Assembly (NCBI RefSeq): GCF_013334205.1
Contig: NZ_CP054424.1
Span: forward strand, 2,314,001 to 2,378,000
Source of the DNA: Rhodoferax sp. BAB1
GTDB lineage: Bacteria > Pseudomonadota > Gammaproteobacteria > Burkholderiales > Burkholderiaceae_C
Reading direction: 5' to 3'
Length of the DNA stretch: 64,000 bases
In this document: one piece after another, positions 1 through 12,000 of the stretch
Numbering within the stretch: the stretch's first letter is position 1
How the letters are laid out: each line of letters begins with the position of its first letter
Translations under genes and position numbers: made by a program
Notes under the pieces: generated by a model
Databases searched by the model: none
Seen by the model: only the letters and a program-made list of their open reading frames with translations
Told to the model about the DNA's origin: nothing

Positions 1-3000
1 ATCACCTCGGTCAGGCCCAGTTCCTCCAGGGCCTCGTCGATCAGCTCCAGCTGCACCTGGTAGCGCGCCACGGCCTCGGCATTGGTGCTGTGGTTGGCGA
101 GCCAGTCGATCACTTCCGCGCGCTGCTCCAGCAGCACGTTGACCAGGTTCTTGTAGACCAGGGACGGCGCCTCCACCTCGCGCGGCTTGATCACGAAGAA
201 CTTGTCCTGCATGGCATTGCGCAGGGCCAGGGGCAGCTGGCTCAGGTCCAGGCGGGCGTAGACATAGTCGGTGTCCACCGACAGGCTGCGCGCCAGCTTT
301 TCCGGCTCGGTCAGCGCCGTGTCGAGTCGGCTGGCGGCCAGCTGCTCCACCCCGTCCACGAAACGCGGCAGCACCCGCACCACGGCCTGGTTATTGATGC
401 CGGCCTCAACGCTGGCATCGGGGCCGATCTGCACCAGGTTGCTGACATCGATATCCGGGTCCTCGCTGACCGAGATGCCATAAGGCACCAGCGAGAGCGA
501 GGTGACCTGGCCTTCCTCGAAGTAGCTGCCCAGGCCGGCGATCGCACGCAGGGTGGCATTCTTCATGGCCAGCACCTTGCTCGCGCCGTTGAGGCTGATG
601 CGGTTGGTCTCGTCGACCACCACCTCCGAGATCGGAATACCTATCGTGGGCAGCAGGGAATAGGCCTGCACCTCCCCATTGGAGTAGCCGTTGAGCAGGT
701 TCAACGCGCCGTTCGTATCGCGGCCGGCGTAGATGTTGACGTCCTGCCCCCGGAGGGTGGCGTCGTTGAGCTCCACCGTGTTGCGCACGTCCAGGGTGCT
801 GTAGGCCTGTGCCGTCGACACGCCACCCAGCGCCGTGGCGATGAGCAGGTCGGCATCCGTGAACACCGCGGCGCTGGAACGCGCAGCGATGTCGACATTG
901 CTGGCCTTGCTGAGCAGGCTGCCGTTGATCACCATCCGCGAATCGCTTTCCACCGTGGCCTGCGACACACCGGTCGAGATCGCGAAGCCTCCGTAGGACT
1001 CCACCTCCACCGAGTCGTACACCGTCACGTCGGTGAAAGTCTCCAGGCGCAGCAGGCCCGGATCGGCATGGCTGCCGTCGGCGTGCAGCACGGCGCCGGT
1101 GGCGATGTTGATGCGGGCCTCGAAGCGGTTGGCCTCCGTGCCCACCCGGGTCTCGCTCTTGAGGAAGTCCAGACCGCCCAGCGAAACCGAGGCCGAGCTC
1201 AGGCTCGTGTCGTAGTGGTTCTTGGTGAAGCTGTTGTCCGCCGCCAGCGCGATGCGCACCGCACCGATGTCGGCCCCGGCCTCCACATTGATGAGCGCAT
1301 CACCCGTGACCATGGTCAGGGCCTTGGCACCGGCACCGCTGGCCAGCCCGATCGACAGCGAATCGGCCTGCACATCCGCGGCCTGCACATTGGTGGACTG
1401 CAGGTTCACCGCATAGGCGTCGATCTCGGCCGAGGCGCCGATCAGCACCTCCGTGGTCTGGGTGCTGACGCTCTCGACATCCGAGCCCAGCACGGAGATC
1501 AGGCCGCCACCCGCCGCCTGCCCTTGTGCATACAGCGTGTCCTGGCTCAGGGCACTGATGGACACCACATGCGCCTGCGTGATCTCGGCGCCGGCCTCCA
1601 GGCCCGCGCTGACCTCGGCACCTACACCCGAATTGCCCAGAGAGGCGCTGACGTCCATGCCGCCGATGGCGATCCCGCCCACCGTGGTGCCGAAGCCCCG
1701 GGCCAGGCCAGCATTGGCCGCCTGGGCGCGCACGGTCACGTCGTTGGTGGCACGCGTGGTGGAGCTGCCACCCAGGCGCGCCGCCACCGTGCCCTTCATG
1801 TCCACGACCGCGATATTGAAGCCCGCGGCGATCAGGCCGCCGGCCAGGGCGTAGGCGTCGGACCCGGCGGTGTTGGTCTGCAGGCCTTCGACCGTCAGTG
1901 AACCGGCATCGACATCGCCGTTGGAGCGCGCGAGCACAGCGCCCGCGGTCTCGGCATCGGCATAGCTGATGCCGATGCCGACCAGACCGCCAGCCAGGCC
2001 GCGCGCCACGGCGTCGGACAGGTTGATGGCCTCAGCCTGGATCAGCGCATTGCCGCTGGTATCGATCTCGCCCGTGCTGCCCAGTTCGGCTGTCACCCCG
2101 GCCGCCGCACGCGACAGCGCGATGCTGCCGGCGCCGCCAAACAGCAGGCCCGCCGAGGCCGCGTTCGATTCGGCCAACGCATCCACATCGGCGCGGCCCT
2201 TGATGTTGATGGCGCCGCCCCCCGTACTGCGCAAGCGCCCGTTGGCCGTGGCGCTGAGCTGCGGCGCGGCGTTGGCCACCGAGATGGAGGCACCGGCACC
2301 GATACCCAGCGACAGGCTGATGCCCAGCGCATCGGCCTCGGCCGTGGCCGTGCTCAAGGCCTCGACCGTGATGGCGCCGCTGGTGCGGATGTCGGCCGTG
2401 CTGCCCACACGGGCCTGGACTGAAGGATCGAAGTTGGCCACGGCCACCGCGCCGCTCAGGCTCAGACCGGCGCTCAGGCCGGCCTGGATGGCCTGCGCTT
2501 CCAGATCCGCGTCGGACTGCGCGCGCACCGTCACGCTCTGCACGGTATAACCCGGCGTCAGGTTCTGGCCCACGTCGCCGTTGATATAGGCCTCGGTCAG
2601 GCCGCCCACGTCGATCGCGGCCACCGAAACGCCCAGCGCAGCCGCTGCGCCCTGCACGCCCAGGGCCTGGGCATAGACCGTGCGGTCGGCCTTGGCCTGC
2701 ACCAGCACGCCGCCGCCAGCCCGGTTGATGTTGGCGCCACTGTCGATGGCCGCCTTCTGCGTGCTGTTGTCCGTGACCACCACCACCTGGGCCCCCAGGG
2801 CCACGGCACCGCCCTGGCCACCCCAGGCCCGGGCGTCGATGTCGGTGATCAGCGTGGCCTGCACGGCCACACCATCGCTGCCGCCGGTCCCCGCCTGCAC
2901 CGTGGACGATCCGATGGAAGCTTCCACCGCGCTGCCGATGTTGACGACGGCGATGCCCGCGCCGATGCCCAGGGCGCCGACCGCGGCCGTACCGGCAAAG

Positions 3001-6000
3001 GCGGTGAACTCGATGCGCTCGGTGGCGGTGACATTCACGCTGTCGTCCGCCACGATGCTCACGCTGTTGCCGATGCGGGCCACGGTGCCGGACTTGGCTG
3101 CGTCGCCCTCGGCATCGAGGGCGGAGGACGAGGCGGTCCCGGCCGTGCGCGCGTCGACCAGATCGGCCCCCGAGCCCGTGATCTGGGCCTGCTGGTCCTC
3201 GGTGTTGTTGACCGCCTTCAGCTTGGCTTCCTGGCTGTCGGCCGGCGGCGGGTCACCCTCGTCCTGGTCGTATTCCCGCATCGAGGAACTGAACTCGCCC
3301 GACTGGCCTTCGGCGTCGCCCGTGGCCTCGTTCATCTTGCCGCCGGACAGCGGGTCATTGGACTGGGTGCCGGCATCGCTGCCGTCCTCGTTCTTCTGCT
3401 GCACGTCGTAGCTGCTGCGCACGGCGTCGCCGATGCTCCAGACCGAGATCGAGCCCGCCAGTGACACGCCGCCCAGTGCCCCGCTGACCACCACACTCTC
3501 GATGTCGCGGTTGGCCAGCGCCGACACTTCCACATCGTGTTTGGCGCGGATCTGGGCGCCGTCCTCGATCAGGGCACGGGTGTCGTTGCGCACCACACCC
3601 ACGTTGACACCGCCGGCCAGCGCGCCCACACCACCGGCCAGGCCGCCGTCGAAGGCAAAGGCCCGCAGGTCATTGAGCGCATTGACGTAGACCGACTGGT
3701 CGGCCTCGGCCGTCCCCGTCTGGTTGATGCGCGCATTGGCGCCGATGCTGGCCGTCGTGTCCGAATCCACCACCTGCACGCCCACCGCACCGGCCACGCC
3801 GATGAAACCTCCGGCGCCGGCGACCGAGAGCGCAAACAGCTTTTCCTCGGATTCGGCCTGCACGATCACGCCCTGCACACCGGCGCGCGTGAAGTCGCCG
3901 TCGGCTTCGACGGCCCCGGTGGCCACGCCGTTCACGTTGGCGCCACCCGCCAGGGCATTGACCGTGGCGTAGTCGCCGATCGAAGCCTGGGTGCTCTTGT
4001 CCATCGTGACCACCGCCACCGTGGCGCCCACGCCACCGGCACCACCGGCCACCGCGCCCGAGATGGTGAAGTGTTCGGTCACGTCGGTGGCCCGCACCAG
4101 CACATTGCCGCCGGCATTGACCTGGGCCCCCGTGGCCAGGCTGGCCGCATCGTTGCCTATCCAGGCCTGGGTGTCGGACTGGAGCACCACGACCGAGAAG
4201 GGTGCGCTGACCCCCACGAAACCGCCCGCCGCCGCAAAGGCGAAGGACTGCACATCCTGGTGGTTGTCCGCAGTGACCGCCACGCTGTCGGCGGCATTCA
4301 CGTGCGCGCCGTCGTCGATGAAGGCCCTGGTCGTCGCCGAGGTCACCGTCACATCGGCATTCGCGGCCACGCCCACCGCACCCACACCGATCGAGCCCAC
4401 GAGACCCATCTGGTGGTAGTCATTGGCAGCCGAAACCAGCACATCCTGGCCGGCATGCGCACCGGTGTTGTCCTCGTTGATGCGCGCACCGCTGGCGATG
4501 TAGGCACTGGTCTGGCTTGCGTTGACGCTGACCACGCCGCCCACGGCCACCCCCACCGTGCCACCCGCCACCGAGATGCCCAGGGATTCGACGCTGTCCT
4601 TGTTGGTGGCCGTCACGGCCAGGCCGCGCACGCTGCCCGTGGCCACCTCGCGCTGGCGGTCCTTGAGGATGTTGCCGCTCGGGGCATCGTTGCTCGACTC
4701 TTCCGAGGGATCGCCCAGATCGCTGATCAGGTCCGAGGGCGGCGCCAGGTCGATGCCGTCGACCGGGATCACCTGCAGGACCACGGGGTCCCCCTCGTCA
4801 TCGAGTACCACATCGCCGTCCTCATCGCGCTCGTAGATCACGCGCACGAGCTGGCCGTTTTCGTCCACCTGGACCGAACTCAGATCGCTGTTCTCGGAGT
4901 CGACGTTGTTGAGGAACTGGGCGGTCCCGAAAGTCCCCAGGCTGGCCGTCGTGCCACTGGCCCCCTGACCCAGGGCCGTAACCTCGGCGTTGGCGCCGAC
5001 ATAGGCTTCGGTCACCTTGCTGACAGCCGTCACGGCCGCGGCCGCGCCCACACCCACGGTTCCCCCCACACCCACCGCACCGGCGATCAGGTCGATCTCG
5101 GTGTCGGAAGCCGCATCGATGATGACGTTGCCGTCCGCGTGCACCTGGGCCACACCCGAAGTGAGCGAGCCCGTGTCGTCGCCGATCCAGGCGCGTGTGG
5201 TCGGGTTGACCACCAGCACGCCGGCCGATCCGGCCACGCCCACCGTGCCGCCCACGGCACCGGCAGCCGCAGCGCCGATCAGGCCTTCGCTGGACGCGGC
5301 GCGCACGCGCACATCACCCGTGGCCGTCACCTCCGAGCCGCCGATGTAGGCGTCGGTGGTCTTGTTCAGCAAGAGCACCTCCGCACCCACGCCTATCCCC
5401 GCCGTGCCGCCCACGGCCACCGTACCGCCGATGCCGATCAGGCTGGTGCTCGACTGGGCCAGCAGGCCCACATCGTTGGCCTCGACGTCTGCGCCATCGC
5501 GGATGGCCGCGCGTGTGGTCTCGTTCAGCACCTGCACCGGTGCCGAGCCCGCCACGCCCACCGTGGAGCCCACGCCGCCTGCCGCCACCACGGTCAACAG
5601 GCTTTCACTGGACGTCGCCTCCAGGTTCACATCGCCTGTGGCGGTCACGCTGGCATCGCCACCGATCAGGGCTTCGACCGTGTCGTTGTGGACCAGGGTG
5701 GTGTTGGCCGCGCCCACACCTGCCGAGCTGGTGCCCACGCCCACGCTGCCGGCCAGGAGCACAAAACCCGCCGTGCCCGCGGCGCTGACGTCCACGTCAC
5801 CACCGGCCTGCACGCTGGCAGCGCCAGGCGCCCCGTCGTCGCCGATGGCCGCGCGTGTGGTGGTGGTCACGCTGTAGATGCCGGCCGACAGGGCCACGGC
5901 AAAACCGCCGACCCCGGCATTGGCCGCAGCCGAGAAGATGTCCTCGTCGCTCCTGGCCTGCACACGCAGGTCGTCACGGACCTTGAGTTCGCTGTCATCG

Positions 6001-9000
6001 GCCATGTAGGCACGGGTGGTCTTGTGGATCACACCAAGGTCGATGCCGGCGCCGATGCCGCCGGTGCCGCCGTACTGGGCACCGCCGGCGATGGAGAAGA
6101 CGTCGGTCGCATCGCTGGCACGCAGCAGCGCGTCCTGGCTGCTGTGCGCGCCCGTGTTGTCGCTGTTGACCGAGACGCCCTCGCCCAGCCAGGCCTCGGT
6201 GGTCTCGTGCAGCACATTGACCGCGACCGAGCCGCCGATGCCGAAGGAGGAACCGCCCGAGAAACCGACGACGACGGTCTGGACATCTTCGAAGGACGTT
6301 GCCGTCACGGCCAGGCCGCGCGCGGCCTCGGTGGTGCGGTCGCCATCGTTGTCGCGTTCACCGGTCTGCACGGCATGGGTGCCGTCGTTGCCGCGCGCCG
6401 TGATCTGGGCGCCGTTGCCTATCCAGGCCTGGACCGTATCCTCATGGACGAAGACGATGGTCGACAGGCCGAAGGCCGAACCGCCACCGCCCACCGAGAT
6501 ATTGCCCGCCACGCCCAGCAGTTCCGTGTCGCCGGCCGCCTGCACGATGACGTTGCCATCGGCATCGACCCCCGCGTTGTCGCCGATGGAGGCATAGGTG
6601 TGGTTCACGTCCACGATGATGGACACCGCACCGCCGATGCCCGAGCCGCTGCCGCTCAGCGCCACGTTGGCCGTGACCGAGAGCTGTTCCTGGTCAGAGT
6701 AGGCTTCCACGACCACGCTGCCACCGGCATCCACATCGGCGCCACCGCCGACATGGGCCTTGCTGTCCAGCGTGAGCACCTGCACGTCGATGGCCGCACC
6801 GACGCCGGTGCCCTGCAGGCTGGCCGACAGCGCGCCGGCGATGTCCAGCACATTCTGCGTGGCCTCGGAACGCACGGCCACGTCCTGCGCCGTCGTGGCC
6901 GTGTACAGGCCACGCTGGTTGATCTGGGCGTCATTCGCCACTGCGGCCTCGGTGTGCGTGACATACACCCCCACCACGAAGGAACCCGCCACGGCCGTGC
7001 CGCCCTGCGACACCGCGCCGCCGATGGCCACGCCGCTGACGTAAATATCGTCGTCCAGCAGGGGCAGGTCCAGGGCCAGTGCCCCCACCGAGCTCTCGGC
7101 CTGCACCGTGATGGCACCAGCCGCATCGGTGTCGCCGTTGCCCAGACGGGCCTGTGTGTCCTGGGTGATGACGGTCACCGAAACCGAGGCGCCCACCCCG
7201 GCGCCGCCGCTGCCGCCGATGGAGCCGGCGCCTGCGGCCGCCAGGGCCTGCGAGCCCACGTCGCTGCGCGCGAGCACGGCTATGTCGCCTGAAGACTGCA
7301 GGTCGGCACCATCGGCCACGGTGGCGTCGGTGTCGAACACGCCCACATTGACGGCAATGCCGCCGGCCACGGCGTTGCTGCTGCCGCCGCCGCTGCCTTG
7401 CGCCCCCGCGCCCGCAAGCGCCCAGGTGATGAGATCGCTAGCTTCACCCTCGGGTGTACCGGCCTCGACTGTGATGCCGTCACCCGTGACCTGGGCGTTG
7501 TCGATGCTGGCCTTGGTCTGGGAGATGACGATGTTCACGCCCACGGCCGCACCGACGGCCGTGCTGCCGCTGGACGAGCCGCCGCCACCTCCTCCGCCCC
7601 CTCCGCCCCCTCCTCCTCCACCACCGCCCTCACCTTCTTCCTCGGGCACGCTTTCTGCCACGGCCAGGCCGATGGCCTTGATGGTGGAATCGGTCTCGCC
7701 GATGGCGCGCACGGCCACGGCACCGCCGGCCTGCAGCACGGCCCCGTCGCGCACGATGGCCTGGGCGTCGATATCCAGCACGCTCACGCCGATGGCCGCA
7801 CCCACCTTGATGTTGGAGGACTGGCCGGTCTGCCCTTCGCCAGCGCTGTTGGAGTTGTTCGGGTTGCTGTTGGCGTCGGTGGCCTCCTGCGAACCCTGGT
7901 TGGCCTTGCTGTTGGCGCTGGTCTGGCTGGAGTCCACACTTTGCGCGCGTGAATCACCGGAGGTCTTGCCCTTGCCGTAGTCCGTCTTCTCCGCGCTCTG
8001 CTCGTCGGCGCTCTTCTCTTCGTTCTCTTCGTCACCACCCTCGGCACCCTTGGCGCTGGCCTTGGTCTCGTTCAGGCTCTTGACGATGGCGCTGGCCTCC
8101 ACCGTGGCGTCACCGCCCACGATGATGCTGCCGTCCACGCTGGCCTCGGCCGTGTCCACGGCCACGGCCACCGCAATCGCCACGCCTATGCCCACGCCCT
8201 TGCCGCCGGCCTCGCCGTCGGCGCGTGTTTCGAGCAGGTTGCTGTGGTGGGCCGCCACGGTCAGCGTGCCGCTGGCTTCCAGATCAGTGCCATCGCCCAG
8301 GCGGGCCGCCACGTCGTGGTCGGTCACGGCTATCGCCACGGCGCCGCTGATGGCGTCACCCTCGGTGGCATTGGCACCGGCCAGGGCCGCGGTAGTCAGG
8401 GTGTGGGCCGAGTCTGCGGTGACCGAGACGTTGCCGGAGGTGCCGCTGGTGTTCTCCAGCGTGGCGCCGTCCTGCACCTCGGCCAGCACGTCGCTCTCGA
8501 CGATGTTGAGCGCAAACGATGCACCCACCCCCAGCGAGGTGCCACCGGCCGGGCCATTGGGGTAGGCCTTGACGTGCGAGGAGGTGGAACTGGCCGCGGC
8601 CAGGGTCACGTCCTGGTTGCCCGTCAACTCAATGGAAGCGCCGCTGAAGACCCGCGCCTCGGCGTCCAGGTTGGCCACGTTGATGGCCACCGAGCCGGCC
8701 ACGCCGGTCTTGCCACCGCTGGCGCCGGACCGGGCCTGGGCCGAGAAGGAATGGGTGGCGTCGCTCAGGGTGTGCGCGTCACCCGTGCCCGCGCTGGACA
8801 GCGCCAGGGCCTTGCCCTTGAGCGCATCCTCGCGCGTGGCGGCGAGCTGGATGTTGCCGTCGCTCAGCAGGATCACGTAATAGGTGCTGTCGTCCGTCAG
8901 GCCACCCACGTTGTCGGCACCGCCCACGGCGCTACCGTAGCTGACCGCGTCGCCGGTCTGCAAATGGTGGCCATCGGCCGGCTTGAGCGTGACCACGTTG

Positions 9001-12000
9001 TCGGCCGGATTGAAGACGATGTCGTCGGCGAACTTCAGGAAATCGGGTTCGAGCTCGTGGCCGGTGCCGGCGCCCGCGCTGGTGAGATCGATGGCATCAC
9101 CGTCACGCGCCTTGTCCTCGGTCTCGGCCAGCTGGATGCGGCCGCCTTCGCCGACGATGACGTAATAGACCGTGCCGTCGTCCAGGCCGCCGATCTCGTC
9201 GTCGGCATCGCCGCTCTCGGGGCGCTGGTAGGTCACCTTGTCGCCCGTGGACAGGCCGTGGCCGTTGCCCAGGAAGATCGTGTCCTCGTCCGTGTCGACC
9301 ACGGGGTTCGACTCGGGTTCGATGGCTGTTTCACGCGATTGCGCCACGGCCCGCGCGCTGTAGCCGTCGGCCGTGACGCTGGCCGTGCCGTCCAGGTTGG
9401 CACGGTTGACGATGGTGGCCACATTGACCGAGACGGCTGCCCCCACCGAGGTGCCGCCCTCGCCCACGGTGGCACTGCCGTCGGCCGTGGCCTCGGCGTC
9501 GGTGTTGTTCTCGGCCAGCAGGCTGACCGTGCCGTCGGCACTGCTGCTGCCCGCGGTGATATCGATGCCCGCACCGATGGAGGCGTTGGAGGTGCTGTGC
9601 ACCACGTTGACGGCCACCGAGCCGGCCACGCTGATCTTGGTGCCGCTGCCGCCGCCATCGCCCTCGGCGGTTTCGGCGCTGGCATCGCTGGTGTTGGCAC
9701 TGCCCTTGCCGCCGGCCCCTGTGGATTTCTGATTGGCGCCGCTGGTCTGGCCGGCGACCTTCTGGTCCACGTTCTTGCCGTCTTCGCCGCTTTCCGTGTC
9801 GCCGTCCGGATCGTTGGCTTCCTCGTCGGCCGCGCCGGCCACGCTGGCCTTGGCCTTGGCACGGCTGGCCGAGGCGGTCTTGGCGCTGAAGGCCACGGCG
9901 CCGCCGGCGGCGAGGTCACGCGCGGTGCTGGCCACGGCGCTGTCGGTCAGCACATTGATGGCCAGCGAAATGCCCACGCCGGTGTCACCCGATTCGGTGT
10001 CACCCTCGGCAATCGCCTGCGAACTGCCTTCGTGGCTGGCACTCAGCGTGATGTCGTCGCTCACCGAGAGCGTGCCGCCCAGGCCGATCGAGGCCTCGGT
10101 GTCGTTGTCGCCCACCGCCACCACGATGACCGGCGTGACCGCCGTCTCGCCCTTGGCGCCGCCGGTGCCGGTGGTCATCATCTCGTTGGCGGAATCGGCT
10201 TCAAGCGTGAGGTCCACCACGCCGGTGGCGGTGACGCTGTCGCCCAGCAGGGCCTGGGTATCGGTCTCGCCCACATTGATGGCGATGGAGGCGCCCACGC
10301 CCACGCCGCTGCTGCCCTCGGCCTTGCCCGTGGACACGGCGGTATTGGACACGCGGTTCTCGGCCCGGATCGTGACGTTGCCGCTGACGATGAGGTCGGC
10401 GCCATTGGCCACGGCGGCGCGTGCATCGCTCAGGCCCACGTTGACGGCCAGGCCGCCGGCCACGCCGGTGTCACCGGCACTGGCGCCCGAGGTGGCGCTG
10501 GCCAGGAAGGTGTGGGTCTGGTCGCCGTCCACATCGGCCATCACGGCCTCGACCAGCAGCCCGCTGCTGGTGATGCTGCCATTGCCCACGGTGGCCTGGT
10601 TGTCGACCAGGCCCACATTGACCGCCACCGCGATGCCGATACCCGTGCCGTCGGCGGGCCCCATGTTCAGCTTGTGGCCCTCGCCGCTGGGCTGCTCGCT
10701 TTCCTCTTCCGGCAGTGTCAAGTCCACCCGGCCTGCGGTCTCGCTCTCGGCGGCCTCGGCGTGTTCCTTGGTGTCGTACAACGCCACCTTGTCTTCGCCG
10801 ACCATGCGCACGTAATAGGTGGTCTCGCCATCGTCGTCGTCCAGGCCGCCGACGCCCGTGCCGCCGCCGTTGCTGTAGCTCACGGTGTCACCGGTCGACA
10901 GGCCGCTGGAGGCGCCGACCAGGATGGTCTCGTTCTCATAGTCCACCACACCCTCGTCGGCGGGGTTGAACTTCACCATCGGCCCCACGGTGCTGGCGTC
11001 GGCCACGGCCTGGGCGTCGGTGTTGTTCTCGGCGCGCACGCTCACGGTGCCGCTGCTGCTGATGTCCAGGCCGTCCCCGATGGCGGCGGTCGATGCGGAG
11101 TCGGCCACGGTGACGGCCACCGCACCGGCCACCTGCACCTTCTGGCTCTGGCCGTTTTCGTCGCTGGCGCCGGCATCGGCGCTGTCGGTGGAGCCGGTCT
11201 TGCCGCTGCCGCCCTTGCTGCTGGCGCGCTGGTCGGCGAAGTTGCGGTTGTCCTTCTTCTGCTTGTTGACGCCGCCTTCGTCTTCCTCGGGTGAACCTTC
11301 CTCGGGTGCGTCGTCCTGCGCGCCGCCGGCCACGCTGGCCTTGGCCTTGCTGCTGGCATTGCCCGTGGAACGCGCGGTGAAGGCCACGGCCCCGCCGGCG
11401 ATCAGGTCACGCGCCGTGCTGGCGCTGACCACGTCGGTGGCGATGGTCAGGCCCAGGGAAATGCCCACCCCGGTCTCGCCCGAGGTGGTGTCGCCCGCCA
11501 CCTCGGTGGCGGCCGAGCCGGCATGCGTGGCACTGACGGTGACTGCGCCGCCGAAATCGGTATCGGGCCCGGCATTTGTTCCCAGGCCGGCCAGGGTTTC
11601 GTTGCTGGCCACCGTGATGCCCAGGATGGGCGTGACCGCGGTCTCGCCCTTGGAGCCGCCGTCCACCCGCGTGTCCACCTGGTTGCGGCTGGCCGCGCTC
11701 AGCAGCAGTGCGTCGGCGCCACCCACATTGGCGTTGCTGCCGATCAGGGCGTCGGTGTCGGTGATGGACACATTGAGCGCAAAGGCCGCGCCCACGCCCG
11801 TGGTGGCGGCCTCGGCGTCCTGCTTGCCCGAAGCGGTGACCGAGGAGGCGATGAAGTTCTCGGCCTGGATGCTCACGTCACCGCCCGTCACGGTGACCGG
11901 TGTGTCGGCCTTCAGTTCGGCGGTGGCGCTGGTGACCACCACACCCAGGGCCAGGGCGCCGGCCACGCCAGTGTCGCCGCCGCTGGCGCCGGCGATGGCT

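Noticed and set aside
3537..7292. Plus-strand frame of 1251 codons, with others of 600-1016 codons at 90-1901, 8244-11294 and 11523-13922
   Set aside because: Their composition (His, Arg, Gly, Val, Asp in monotonous runs) is that of the complement of the giant minus-strand gene. They have no ribosome binding site or recognisable domain; they are antisense shadows of biased codons.
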